A stretch of DNA of 64,000 nucleotides from Ktedonobacter sp. SOSP1-85 (GTDB taxonomy: Bacteria; Chloroflexota; Ktedonobacteria; Ktedonobacterales; Ktedonobacteraceae). Shown here one piece after another: positions 17,120 through 25,807 of this stretch (position 1 is its first letter; each line of letters opens with the position of its first letter). The notes under the pieces were generated by a model. That model did not search any database, had not been told where the DNA came from, and was given only the letters and a program-made list of their open reading frames with translations. The translations under genes and the position numbers were made by a program. The stretch covers positions 310,001 to 374,000 of the forward strand of contig NZ_BNJI01000002.1 of NCBI RefSeq assembly GCF_016587415.1, given 5' to 3'.

Positions 17120-18268
17120 TCACTGGATACGTCCATACCGCTTCAAAATGGCCAGGGTCTCGACGAGTGAAAGGGCTTGTGCCCAATGGTTATCTCGCCC
17201 ATCCATGGAGTGCGCGGTACACAACGCATTGATCACGGCTTCTTCAGTTGTCTCGACCACCGCTGCGAAGAGCCCATCTATGGCTGGGTTCTGTTCGTTG
17301 AGCACCTGCACGCTGCGGACGAGAGGGCCTGCATCATGTGGAATGCGGTCAGCCGTCGAAAAGGCGATAGCCAGGTCGCCACTGCCATGTCCGCCAGAGG
17401 TCCCGGTGCGTGCGAGACCAAGCGGCACCCGCCGAGCAAGGCGACCAAGCTGGCGCGCATCAAGGGGCGCATCGGTTGCTAATACCACAATAATTGACCC
17501 CTGCTCCCGTCCCGGCTCCTGTCCCACGTGTTGCGCCACACGCTTCTGGCGCTGCTCCTCCAGTTCACGACCGACCGGAACCCCACCGATAATCAAATCG
17601 CCGCAGCGCCCAAAATTCGACTGTACTAGCGCACCGAGCGTGTATCCGCCCTGAGCGGGCGAGAGACACCGGGAAGCTGTTCCAATCCCGCCAGCAAAGC
17701 AATAAGTCGTCATCCCTGTTCCTGCTCCAACGTTGCCCTCCAAGACCGGCGTGCCAGGAGCAACAGTGAGCGCAGCGCGTACCTCTTGCTCCCCGACATG
17801 CCGACCCCCGATATCGTTAAGAAAGCCATCGTTGCATTCACACACGACGGGATTGACCGTGCCCGTCGTGACGCCGATCGCCGGGTTTCGCTCGACCATA
17901 AAGGCCACGAGCGCGTCAGCGACCCGACCCACGTTGAGCGTGTTTGTCAACAGAATGGGCGTTTCGAGTTGCCCAAGCTCAGCAAGCTGTACCAGGCCGA
18001 TGGTTTTGCCGAAACCATTGAACACCGAAGCTGCAGCCGGCACCTTCAAGCGGAAGAGATCGTCGTCGTGCGGCAGGATTGCAGTGACACCCGTGCGTAC
18101 CGGTCCCACTCCGCGGACCAGTGCGCCATTTCCGCGTATGAGCGTCGTATGGCCAACACGTACGCCTGCGACATCGGCGATGCTATTGGTTGTTCCCGGA
18201 GGCAGTGTCCCAAGGATAATCCCCGCCTCGCGCGCACGCATGCGCGTGTTGGGATCTCGTTCACTCAT
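17120..18268 (-). CDS. DmpA-type P1 family aminopeptidase/D-esterase (self-cleaving)
   Basis: A 382-residue member of peptidase family S58 (DmpA/L-aminopeptidase D-esterase). Conserved parts include NSIADVAGVRVGHTTL near the start, TGTVNPVVCECNDG, EGNVGAGTGM, and QSNFGR...GGVPVGR. The precursor is expected to cut itself between G257 and S258 (QGSIIVVLATDAPL), freeing Ser as the N-terminal nucleophile of the beta subunit. These enzymes remove N-terminal residues from small peptides, amides or esters, some from beta- or D-amino acids. There is no signal peptide. The ATG at 18268 follows AAGGAGAG. It is an isolated gene, convergent with the LuxR-type regulator (72 bp between stops). Confidence 0.93.
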   Translation of the reverse strand: MSERDPNTRMRAREAGIILGTLPPGTTNSIADVAGVRVGHTTLIRGNGALVRGVGPVRTGVTAILPHDDDLFRLKVPAAASVFNGFGKTIGLVQLAELGQLETPILLTNTLNVGRVADALVAFMVERNPAIGVTTGTVNPVVCECNDGFLNDIGGRHVGEQEVRAALTVAPGTPVLEGNVGAGTGMTTYCFAGGIGTASRCLSPAQGGYTLGALVQSNFGRCGDLIIGGVPVGRELEEQRQKRVAQHVGQEPGREQGSIIVVLATDAPLDARQLGRLARRVPLGLARTGTSGGHGSGDLAIAFSTADRIPHDAGPLVRSVQVLNEQNPAIDGLFAAVVETTEEAVINALCTAHSMDGRDNHWAQALSLVETLAILKRYGRIQ

Positions 18269-18335
18269 TATATCTCTCTCCTTCTTCTGTTTCTCTCTGG
18301 CCCCTGTTGAGGGCTAGTACGCTGTTCAATTTCGT

Positions 18336-18414
18336 TTGAAAGGGATTCATACCGCCTGCGGCGGTAGGGAAAGGGACGCAGAGGGGCTGACGCCCCTCTG
18401 CACTCCCCACTTTT
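18336..18414 (+). repeat. Dispersed repeat, copy B
   Basis: Nearly identical to 1689-1767, with differences only at scattered bases. It ends in the CACTCCCCACTTT string and includes the GCAGAGGGG / CCCCTCTGC stem. It lies in the gap between two divergent genes (peptidase and P450). Confidence 0.75.
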
Positions 18415-18439
18415 CCATTGACACCTGCGCCTCCAAAAT

Positions 18440-18490
18440 CTTATACTCAGTATAAGTTTGTTCCCGATGTATGCTTATATTCAATATAGC
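18440..18490 (+). promoter_or_regulatory. Palindromes upstream of the P450 gene
   Basis: CTTATAC-TCA-GTATAAG (18440-18456) is a perfect palindrome, and GCTTATATTCAATATAGC (18473-18490) is a near-perfect second one 17 bp on. They lie 24-74 bp before the P450 start and could bind the TetR-type regulator encoded downstream. Confidence 0.4.
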
Positions 18491-18513
18491 AAACAGATGA
18501 GAGGAGAAGCTGT

Positions 18514-19752
18514 GTGAATAAGCAACCTGATATGAACGGTGGAGGAGTTGCATTCAACTTCTTCAGCAACCAGTCTTCTGAGAATCCGTTTCCATTGCTT
18601 GCCATGGCACGCTCAATGGGGGCCGTTCTCCCGGTTCCTCTTCCATACAGTGACGGACAGAAAGCCTGGATGATTACACGAATGGAGGAAGCAGTACAGG
18701 TCCTCAAGGACAGCAAACGCTTCACTGTTGATAGAAGGGCAGCCGACTCGAAAGGTTTCTTTCGGCAACGGGAACGTGAGTTCGCTGACGCTCCTGGTCT
18801 ACTCGGGCAATCCATGATTTCGGTCGACGAGCCAGACCATCGTCGTCTTCGAGGCCTGGTTTCCAAAGCCTTTACGCCCAAATATATCCAGAGCTTGCGA
18901 CCTTCCATTCAACATATTGCCGATGAATTGCTTGATCGTGTACAGGACCAGGGGCATATGGACCTTGTGCATGACTATGCCTATCCGCTCCCCATCAATG
19001 TCATCTCCGATATGCTCGGGGTACCTAAGAAGAACCGGGAGCAAATTCGCCAGTGGTCAGAGGCTCTTGCCACTGGAGGGCCCGGCGATGAGCAACGTCG
19101 CAAACGCATTCAAGCCTTCTCCAACTACATTGTGGAACTGGTCGCCGAGAAGCGCAAGAACCCACAGGACGATTTGATCAGCCAGCTTATCCAGGCCGAA
19201 ACCGAAGGCGACTATCTCAGTGAACCAGAACTCCTCTCGATGGTGGGCCTGCTCATCTTCGCGGGCCATGAGACGACATCCAACCTGATTGGCATCGGGA
19301 CGCTCGTCTTGCTTGATAATCCAGAACAGTTGGCAAAGTTGAAGGCCGACATGAGCCTTATTCCCTCAGCAGTAGAAGAGCTTTTGCGCATTAACGGACC
19401 GGTGCTCATGCCCGCGCCACGCTTTGCCACAGAAGACACAGAGCTAGGCGGGCAGCACATTGGCAAAGGTGATATCATTATTACGGCACTGGCGTCTGCG
19501 AATCGTGATGAAACACAGTTCTCACAGTCCGATGAACTGGATATTGCACGTGACTTGAATCGGCATATCGCCTTTGGGCAGGGCATTCATATCTGCCTGG
19601 GTGCCCCTCTCGCTCGTCTGGAAGGAGACATTGCCTTCACGACACTGCTACGGCGTATGCCCGACCTGAGACTCAATGTACCACGCGAATCGGTTACCTG
19701 GCGAGGCTCCTTCAATCTGCGTGGTCTGACCAGCCTTCCCGTCGCATTTTAG
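18514..19752 (+). CDS. Cytochrome P450
   Basis: A 412-residue soluble bacterial P450. It has the I-helix oxygen-activation motif AGHETT, the K-helix ExxR (EELLR), and the heme-ligand loop FGQGIHICLG with C361. It inserts oxygen into a small organic substrate using external ferredoxin and reductase; neither is encoded here. The GTG start at 18514 is supported by GAGGAG at 18501-18506 with 7-base spacing. A TetR-family gene follows about 110 bp downstream, and palindromes flank both genes, suggesting substrate-inducible expression. The level of detail is compatible with CYP107-like enzymes, but the substrate cannot be deduced. Confidence 0.95.
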   Translation: MNKQPDMNGGGVAFNFFSNQSSENPFPLLAMARSMGAVLPVPLPYSDGQKAWMITRMEEAVQVLKDSKRFTVDRRAADSKGFFRQREREFADAPGLLGQSMISVDEPDHRRLRGLVSKAFTPKYIQSLRPSIQHIADELLDRVQDQGHMDLVHDYAYPLPINVISDMLGVPKKNREQIRQWSEALATGGPGDEQRRKRIQAFSNYIVELVAEKRKNPQDDLISQLIQAETEGDYLSEPELLSMVGLLIFAGHETTSNLIGIGTLVLLDNPEQLAKLKADMSLIPSAVEELLRINGPVLMPAPRFATEDTELGGQHIGKGDIIITALASANRDETQFSQSDELDIARDLNRHIAFGQGIHICLGAPLARLEGDIAFTTLLRRMPDLRLNVPRESVTWRGSFNLRGLTSLPVAF

Positions 19753-19767
19753 TCGAAAGCGTCAGAT

Positions 19768-19807
19768 ACTGATTGATTGCAGTGCGGGCGCATTACAATC
19801 AATCAGT
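19768..19807. promoter_or_regulatory. 40-bp palindrome, candidate TetR operator
   Basis: Perfect 12-bp arms ACTGATTGATTG (19768-19779) and CAATCAATCAGT (19796-19807) are separated by 16 bp. It lies between the P450 stop and the start of the TetR-type gene, a position for autoregulation. It could also fold as a weak hairpin in the transcript. Confidence 0.5.
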
Positions 19808-19862
19808 CATCTCCACTATGGAGAGTGAACGCGCCAATTTTCTTGAAAGGGAGTGGACATGC

Positions 19863-20474
19863 GTGAAGCAAGAGATTGACCGTTTACCCCTGCGTGAACG
19901 AAATCGGCAACGTACGATGCGGCGTATTATTGAGGCAGCGATCGAATTATTCTCAACCGCTGGCTACGACCAGACGACGATGGACAACATCGCAGATAAG
20001 GCCGAGGTTAGCCGGGCCACATTATTTAATTATTTCTCCACCAAACGAGCCCTGCTGCTTCCTTTCGCAAATGACCTCTACGAGAAGAATATTCAGCCAC
20101 AGATACTTTCCTATCTGAAGGAGCAACCAGCCACACGTGATGTGTTACGGTTTCTGTTCATGAGCATCTACGAGCAAGTACTCACACTCCCTGAGATGGA
20201 GCGAGGTCTGCGAGCCGAACTCTTTCAGCCACAGCCTGCAATGATGAAGCTCAGCCACGGTCATGGCTTTTTCAAGACACTTGTCACGATTGTTCAACAA
20301 GGGCAGCAACGGGGCGAGATCCGTACTGATATCTCAGACGACAAACTTGGTCGTTATGTGGGAACCCTCTACGTATCACTCCTGATAATGGAACGTAAAG
20401 ACAGCACATCCACGAGTTACGTGAGCGAAATCGACACCTTGCTCGCCTTCCTCCAGGGCGCACTCAAGGGATGA
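19863..20474 (+). CDS. TetR-family transcriptional regulator
   Basis: About 203 residues from the GTG at 19863, which has AGGGAG 9 bases upstream; an ATG at 19818 would add 15 residues with a poorer ribosome site. The N-terminal helix-turn-helix is typical: RIIEAAIELFSTAGYDQTTMDNIADKAEVSRATLFNYFSTKRALL. The C-terminal helical ligand pocket is unclassified. It lies directly after a P450 gene in the same orientation, with a 40-bp palindrome between, so it likely represses itself and the P450 gene until a ligand binds. Confidence 0.9.
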   Translation: MKQEIDRLPLRERNRQRTMRRIIEAAIELFSTAGYDQTTMDNIADKAEVSRATLFNYFSTKRALLLPFANDLYEKNIQPQILSYLKEQPATRDVLRFLFMSIYEQVLTLPEMERGLRAELFQPQPAMMKLSHGHGFFKTLVTIVQQGQQRGEIRTDISDDKLGRYVGTLYVSLLIMERKDSTSTSYVSEIDTLLAFLQGALKG

Positions 20475-20540
20475 CGCGATGACACCTTCACAGACCAACA
20501 AGCCAGTTCCAGGCGGAGAAAGATGGAACGTCGTCATCTT

Positions 20541-20685
20541 CCATCGATTACAGGGCAATCGCATCTAAATTTTCAAGCGGCCTGTAGAGAGCATCTATAC
20601 AGCAGAGATTTAAAAATGGGCTTGTTAGGGCATGGCTTGTAGAGCCAATTCCCCAAATTAGATGCGATTGCCCTGCCATCGATTA
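20541..20685. mobile_element. 125-bp MITE with 10-bp target-site duplication
   Basis: Inverted ends of 18 identical bases, CAGGGCAATCGCATCTAA at 20551 and its complement ending at 20675, bound a 125-bp non-coding element. The 10 bases CCATCGATTA occur directly on both sides (20541-20550 and 20676-20685), a target-site duplication. A length of 9-12 bp is common for IS4-type transposases, so it was probably mobilised in trans by such an IS. The rest of 20475-20817 is spacer plus the leader of the portal gene. Confidence 0.85.
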
Positions 20686-20817
20686 CTACTTATTTGCTTT
20701 TTTTACATGTTTATGTTATAATTACAGTTGCATAGTTTTTCCTCAAAACAAACCTCTCCAGTATATCCTCGTAAAGTGTTCTCTATACGTGCGCGTGTTG
20801 GAAGGGATGGGTGACGT

Positions 20818-22251
20818 GTGGAACAGAAGCAGCAGGTATCGTGGTTTGGACGTATACGCCAGGCAGTGAGTGGCGGCGCGCGGGGTGCGCGTATCAGTGA
20901 GCAGATGAATCCCGGTTTTTTCTCCTCGACAGCGGGTGTGGAGGAGGAGCGGCGCTGGGGCTATGCCAGCGGCACCGAGGAGGACTACTACTGGCGGCGC
21001 CTCTCGGACAACTTCTACCTGAAGGATCTTGTGCCCTCAGCCTACCTGGAGATGCACAACCAAGTCTACGAGGCCTATCACGCCAATCCCCTGGCCTTCG
21101 CCATCATTGAGATGACGACCAGCTTTGTCCTGGGGCGCGGTGTCAAGCTGGATGCCAGCAATAAACGTGTCAAGAAGGTCTTCGACGAGTTCTGGCAGGC
21201 CAATAGTATGGATGAGCGTGTCTACACCATCTGCAATGAGCTGGCCCTGTATGGCGAGATCTTTGTGCGCTACTTCGTCAATCGCTTCGATGGCAGCGTC
21301 AAGGTGCGCCTGACCGACCCCTCGCTTATCGACCAGATCGAGACCGATCCCGAGGATATCGAGACACCACTCCGCTTTCATCGCCGCCCGGTGGGCGAGA
21401 GTGCCAGCGCTCCATCCTCGACGACTGGCGGCTTAAAGCTGGTCTTCAGGCCGGGAGAGCGCGAGACGGAGGGCGAGTGGTTTGAGGCCGACAGCCAGAT
21501 GCAGCAATTCGCCATCAACAAGGTCTCCAACGCCAAGCGTGGCAACTCCGACCTGGCAACCATGCTCCCCTGGCTCCGCCGCTATAAAGATTGGCTGACC
21601 GACCGTGTACGCATCAATAAATATAAAGGGGCCTTCATCTGGGATGTGACCCTGCGCGGGGCCGATCGCAAGACCATCGATACCAAGCGCATGGAGTATT
21701 CGACGCCTCCCCAGCCTGGCTCCGTCCTGCTGCATAACGAGGCAGAGAGCTGGCAGGCCGTCCAGCCCGCCATCAACGCCAATGACGCCAAAGAGGATGG
21801 ACGGGCCTTGAAGCTTATGATCGCAGTTGGCGCGGGCCTACCAGAACACTACCTGGCAGACTCAAGCAACGGCAATCGCGCCACCGCCGCCGAGATGGGC
21901 ATGCCCACCCTACTCAAGTTTCAGCGTCGCCAGCGCTATATGAAATATATCCTGCGCTGTATCCTCGACCGCGTGCTTGCCGAGGCTCAGAGCGCCGGTC
22001 GCCTCGGCGAAAACGTCAATCTCAGCTATGACCTGATCTTTCCCGAGATCGACCTCGACGATAATAAGCAGCTTGCCGGGGCCGCTAACGCCCTCACGCA
22101 GGCCCTCACCGCCGCCAAGGCCCAGGGCTGGCTCAGCGATGAGACCGCCATGCGCCTGCTCTTCAAATTCGCTGGCGAAGATATCAGCGTCCACGACGAG
22201 CTGGCCAGAATACGCGGCGAGCAAACCTCATGCCAGGCACCTCCTCCATAG
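20818..22251 (+). CDS. Phage portal-like protein, orphan
   Basis: A 477-residue protein resembling tailed-phage portal proteins: YEAYHANPLAFAIIEMTTSFVLGRG early on, then DERVYTICNELALYGEIFVRYFVN, LTDPSLIDQIETDPED, RGNSDLATMLPWLRRYKDWL, and VGAGLPEHYLADSSNGNRATAAEM, with an acidic helical tail. Portals form the dodecameric ring through which DNA enters the capsid. No terminase, protease, capsid or tail gene is adjacent, so this is either a prophage relic kept intact or a domesticated gene. GTG at 20818 follows GAAGGGA. A MITE lies immediately upstream. The reading frame is undamaged over its full length. Confidence 0.8.
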   Translation: MEQKQQVSWFGRIRQAVSGGARGARISEQMNPGFFSSTAGVEEERRWGYASGTEEDYYWRRLSDNFYLKDLVPSAYLEMHNQVYEAYHANPLAFAIIEMTTSFVLGRGVKLDASNKRVKKVFDEFWQANSMDERVYTICNELALYGEIFVRYFVNRFDGSVKVRLTDPSLIDQIETDPEDIETPLRFHRRPVGESASAPSSTTGGLKLVFRPGERETEGEWFEADSQMQQFAINKVSNAKRGNSDLATMLPWLRRYKDWLTDRVRINKYKGAFIWDVTLRGADRKTIDTKRMEYSTPPQPGSVLLHNEAESWQAVQPAINANDAKEDGRALKLMIAVGAGLPEHYLADSSNGNRATAAEMGMPTLLKFQRRQRYMKYILRCILDRVLAEAQSAGRLGENVNLSYDLIFPEIDLDDNKQLAGAANALTQALTAAKAQGWLSDETAMRLLFKFAGEDISVHDELARIRGEQTSCQAPPP

Positions 22252-22262
22252 GACGCCTGAAA

Positions 22263-22313
22263 AAGGCCCCAGAGGCACAGGATCAGGATCAGGATCTGCG
22301 CTTCCGGGGCCTT
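22263..22313 (+). terminator. Possible terminator after the portal gene
   Basis: AAGGCCCC (22263-22270) pairs with GGGGCCTT (22306-22313), followed by CTCC. The long loop contains three tandem GGATCA units. Confidence 0.4.
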
Positions 22314-22466
22314 CTCCACATCGGGCCTGCCTCATACATTTCACCTTATGTGTACAGCAAACAAGACGAGGGCGGACATCTAGCCATTTCTCTTTGGGAT
22401 TCCCGCTCTTGACAGTGCCATATTTACCTATTAGAATGCACGCAAAGCATCTTCAAAGGATTTGAT

Positions 22467-22811
22467 ATGTCACAAGATCTCTTGATTCTTCTTGTTCTGG
22501 CAGGCATAGTTTTACTCGGTTTCTTGATCTACATTGGTATCCAGGTCTATCGAAGCCGCTGGTATAAGACCCATGGGAAAGAAGTCATTGCCACAGTTGT
22601 TGATATTGAAGAACGCGAACGAGTCTACAACCGCCGCATTTATACAAAGTATAAGGTCTATGCACATTGGAAGGATCCCCTAACAGATCTCTCCTATGAC
22701 TATGAAAGTCGTTGGGTACATAATCTCCCGCGCGTCCTCTATCCCAACAAGAGCAAAGTCAATGTCTATATCCAGCCAGATGAGCCTGAGAAATATCTCT
22801 TCAAGTTGTAG
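22467..22811 (+). CDS. Small membrane-anchored protein (DUF3592-like)
   Basis: A 114-residue protein with one N-terminal transmembrane helix (LLILLVLAGIVLLGFLIYIGI) followed by a soluble beta-rich domain: VIATVVDIEERERVYNRRIYTKYKVYAHWKDPLTD ... VNVYIQPDEPEKYLF. The pattern of xATV, then Y.V and VxVYxxPxxPxxyl resembles DUF3592 proteins, whose role is unknown. AAAGGA lies 7 bases before the ATG. It is not clearly linked to its neighbours. Confidence 0.8.
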   Translation: MSQDLLILLVLAGIVLLGFLIYIGIQVYRSRWYKTHGKEVIATVVDIEERERVYNRRIYTKYKVYAHWKDPLTDLSYDYESRWVHNLPRVLYPNKSKVNVYIQPDEPEKYLFKL

Positions 22812-22944
22812 CGGACCACCATCCACCACTCTTCCCTTTCAGGTCTTTCGTTGATCCAATCACTCACTATATGAAGGCTGTGCCCGGTCGTGAAACGGGC
22901 GTTCAGGACGCGGATTGGATTGCCGATTTGTTGCAGCACGGCTT

Positions 22945-22964
22945 GCACACTGCTAGCAGTGTGC
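22945..22964. terminator. 20-base perfect palindrome
   Basis: GCACACTGCTAGCAGTGTGC reads the same on both strands. It lies 35 bp beyond the end of the small minus-strand gene at 23000-23209 and probably acts as its transcript-end hairpin. Confidence 0.4.
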
Positions 22965-22999
22965 CTGATCAGGTACGAGACCGCAACGCTGCTGGCCGC

Positions 23000-23209
23000 T
23001 TATGTCCTGTACTTCCGGGCTTCCTCCAGTTCCTCCGGGGTCAGTGTGTCCGCCCTCACGTTACTCACGGTCACGATCTTCCCGTCTACCGGGCACTGCA
23101 TCCTCCGGAATGGGCCCAGATGCACGGAGCCGAATAGGCGGGACGTCTGGCTCGCCACGAACAGGTGCCCATCGGTGCAGCGCAAGATACGATCGCCGAA
23201 GATGGCCAT
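23000..23209 (-). CDS. Small conserved-looking protein with two CxxxG-type turns
   Basis: A 69-residue soluble protein of unknown function: MAIFGDRILRCTDGHLFVASQTSRLFGSVHLGPFRRMQCPVDGKI..., ending in an acidic helix (TPEELEEARKYRT). The paired elements RCTDGH and QCPVDG resemble knuckles of a degenerate zinc ribbon. A strong ribosome site (GAGAGGGGAG, 7 bases before ATG) and the protein-like composition argue it is real despite its size. It is the only gene in the 22812-23644 gap; the remainder (23210-23644) holds a hairpin and no further gene. Confidence 0.7.
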   Translation of the reverse strand: MAIFGDRILRCTDGHLFVASQTSRLFGSVHLGPFRRMQCPVDGKIVTVSNVRADTLTPEELEEARKYRT

Positions 23210-23455
23210 CAGCTAGCTCCCCTCTCTTGATTCCGGTGCAGGGCTTCACAGGTCCCGCGCCAAGTCACGGTCACGACGCTCTTACGATTCTACCGCTCCT
23301 ATCCTGGCACCTCGCCCGGAAAGACACACGGTCTAAGCGTTTCAATCCACCGCAGCTATTTCGCTTGCTACCTCTGTAATATACATCCAACGCTTGGCAA
23401 TTGCAAGATATAAATATATCTAATCATTGAAAAATTGAGCTTGCCCCATTTTTAA

Positions 23456-23479
23456 AGTGTGTCCGTAGCAAGACACACT
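23456..23479 (-). terminator. Terminator-like hairpin after the sugar operon
   Basis: AGTGTGTC and GACACACT form an 8-bp stem. Reading in the minus direction it is followed by TTTAAAAAT. It lies about 165 bp past the end of the last operon gene (23645). Confidence 0.4.
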
Positions 23480-23644
23480 CTTATCTTCCCACATACTCCA
23501 AAACAAAGCGGGGTAAACACCCTTGTGTCTCTAGTGGTGGCTACCTGCCTCCATGATGTGCTGCTCGACCAATACAAGCCAGCAGTATAGGCAGTTAGCG
23601 AGTAACCATCACCCACCACTCCAGTTTGATGAGAATTACATCTT

Positions 23645-24754
23645 CTACGAAAGAGATTGCTTCTCCACAACCTGGGGCAGTCCCGATGTTGCGCAGTCGT
23701 AGATGGCACGGATACAGGAAAAATTGAAGAGTGCTTGCTCATTTACTACTGCTGCTGATGGTTGATTGTGTATGCGTTGATAGAAATACACGAGCGGTTT
23801 CTCTCCGAAGCGCAGGGCCTCTGCTGCCGGTGGGGGGAAAGCGATGATTCGGCTCTCGCTTGCCCCATCGCGGTCATAGGTGTGCGTCAGGGTGGCACGA
23901 CCTCTGGACAATGGCCAACTCCAGCGTAAGGAACCGTTGACGCCGGTAAATTCGATCATGGACTGCTCCTCGCTATGAGTGCCGGAGGCGCGTTCGTAAT
24001 TCATGATCACGTTGCTGCCATCGACGAGCGTATAGCGGAGCGTAGCTCCGGCGTGCTGTTCGACGTCAACGATGGTTTGCGGAAGAAGGTGCAGGGCGGT
24101 GGCGGGATTGGCCAGCCAGGCGTTGAGCACTTCCACGCGCCTGGGTTGTAAGAGATCATTGAGCACGGTAAATTCGTAGGGAGCACGATCCATTAAGGTT
24201 CCACCACCGCTTCTGGCCTGGTCGAGAAACCAGTGTGTCTGAGGCTGAAACTCGATCCCTGGGCGATTACGCTGCTCTAGATTGAGAAAGCGCACATGAT
24301 AAAGCTGGCCCAGTGCTTGCTTCTGCAGGAGACGGCGTGCCTCCTCGGCTGGCGGCCAGTTGAGACACCTGACACTACAGCAGCCAAGCAAACGGTGATA
24401 AGCGTGGGCTACCGCCAGCATATGCCGCGCCTGCTCCTGATTGAGCGCGAGGGGCTTCTCACACAGCACATGCCGGCCTGTAGCCAGCGCGGCACAGGTC
24501 AGTTCTTCATGCGCGAACGGTGGAGCTGAGATGATGACGATGTCATTCTCATCTGCTGCTTCAGCCAGCATGGTTTGCGCGTCCTCAAAGGCCCGCGCCT
24601 GAGGATATTCCCTGACAAAAGCTGCCAGCGCTTGAGGATTGGGGTCTGTGACCGCCAGCATAACCTGTTCCGGGTCAGGCAGGCGTTGGATAGCGGCGGC
24701 GTGGGAACGCGCGATGACTCCCGCCCCAACAAGATAAATACGTTGCGTGCTCAT
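23645..24754 (-). CDS. Gfo/Idh/MocA-family oxidoreductase (second copy)
   Basis: A 369-residue NAD(P)-dependent oxidoreductase. The N-terminal Rossmann fold starts RIYLVGAGVIARSHAAAI with a GxGxxA-type dinucleotide loop. The family signature CEKPLALN, containing the catalytic Lys, follows at about residue 100. The C-terminal alpha-beta domain binds the sugar. Members act on inositol, glucose, amino-sugar or sugar-acid derivatives. It is the last gene of a four-gene minus-strand unit (27752 to 23645), 72 bp after the sugar isomerase. The specific substrate is unknown. Confidence 0.92.
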   Translation of the reverse strand: MSTQRIYLVGAGVIARSHAAAIQRLPDPEQVMLAVTDPNPQALAAFVREYPQARAFEDAQTMLAEAADENDIVIISAPPFAHEELTCAALATGRHVLCEKPLALNQEQARHMLAVAHAYHRLLGCCSVRCLNWPPAEEARRLLQKQALGQLYHVRFLNLEQRNRPGIEFQPQTHWFLDQARSGGGTLMDRAPYEFTVLNDLLQPRRVEVLNAWLANPATALHLLPQTIVDVEQHAGATLRYTLVDGSNVIMNYERASGTHSEEQSMIEFTGVNGSLRWSWPLSRGRATLTHTYDRDGASESRIIAFPPPAAEALRFGEKPLVYFYQRIHNQPSAAVVNEQALFNFSCIRAIYDCATSGLPQVVEKQSLS

Positions 24755-24826
24755 TCTCTGCCTTGATTTCTTGAAAGCGACTACTGGTCTTTGATCTGAT
24801 CCGCTTGATGATTGGGCCTGCGCTTT

Positions 24827-25792
24827 TTACGCATGTGTAAACTGCTTGAGATAGGTCAGGCTTTCCATCAGCTGTTGCTCTTCATAGGCCACGATGACCT
24901 CGGCTGGCTCATGGCGTTCAAAAGGCGTTTGCCATTTCTCGGATTGTCTTGCGTTCGTATAAACGAAGCGCAGCACACGCGCAAGCTGTGACGCTGAGCG
25001 CGGTGGATACGCTGGCCAGTAATCGTCAGCTAGCACTCGGATATGACGCGCCTCTAAGGCTCCCATTTCCAAGGACATGGTAATATCTGGGCAAAATTCT
25101 GCCACAATGGCAAAAAGGTGCGGGAAGTCGATGACTCCCTGACCTATGGGACTGCGTGCCAGGCGATAGCCTTCGTCTGTAGGAAAGATCCAGTAGTCTT
25201 TGAGATGGACGTTTTTGAGATGTGGTCCGATGCGCCTGACAAAGTCCAGGGGTTCTTCAGCCGTAGCCAGCGGATTACCAGTGTCCAGCGTAATTCCAAA
25301 GCGGGATGAGTCGATAGCGTTGCATAGCCAGAGAAGCTCTTCCGAAGCCAGGTCTTGATGATTTTCGACGGCGAGATTCACTCCGACACGTTCGGCAACC
25401 TGTGTGACCGCGCGCAATCCCTCCAGCACTTCTTCTAAAAACGCCTTCCAACGGTTTGCAATGAGCCTGCGATCCCCGCCGATTTGCGCGCCTCCTACCA
25501 CGGTACGCACTGTTTCCACGCCTAGCCGCGCTCCCAGTTCAAGCGTTTCCGCCAGCTTTTCAGGGGCATATCCTCCTGTTGCCAGATTCAGGAAGAGCTG
25601 ATGCTCCCGAGCGTACCGCGCCACAGCATCAATGTCCTCCCCCTCCAGAAGCACTGCCGGCAGTTCAGCTCCCATCAGTCCACAGATCCGCGCGCGCTCT
25701 AAAAGCTGGATCGGCTTGATCCGGGGGCGCCCGGACTGGGGAGCCAGGCCCATGCTAAAAACGGTGCCATATGCTGTAAGGCCAAGCCGCAT
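24827..25792 (-). CDS. TIM-barrel sugar isomerase/epimerase family protein
   Basis: A 321-residue AP-endonuclease-2-like barrel of the sugar phosphate isomerase/epimerase group. Metal-ligand regions include NLAVENHQD, ITLDTGNP, LKNVHLKDYW and MSLEMGALE, which place the Glu, Asp, His and Glu residues that bind a divalent metal. It probably isomerises or epimerises a keto-sugar produced by the neighbouring dehydrogenases. Its start lies 15 bp beyond the SDR stop codon, and AAAGGAAAG precedes the ATG, so the genes are co-transcribed. Confidence 0.9.
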   Translation of the reverse strand: MRLGLTAYGTVFSMGLAPQSGRPRIKPIQLLERARICGLMGAELPAVLLEGEDIDAVARYAREHQLFLNLATGGYAPEKLAETLELGARLGVETVRTVVGGAQIGGDRRLIANRWKAFLEEVLEGLRAVTQVAERVGVNLAVENHQDLASEELLWLCNAIDSSRFGITLDTGNPLATAEEPLDFVRRIGPHLKNVHLKDYWIFPTDEGYRLARSPIGQGVIDFPHLFAIVAEFCPDITMSLEMGALEARHIRVLADDYWPAYPPRSASQLARVLRFVYTNARQSEKWQTPFERHEPAEVIVAYEEQQLMESLTYLKQFTHA

Positions 25793-25807
25793 AGAATCTT
25801 TCCTTTC

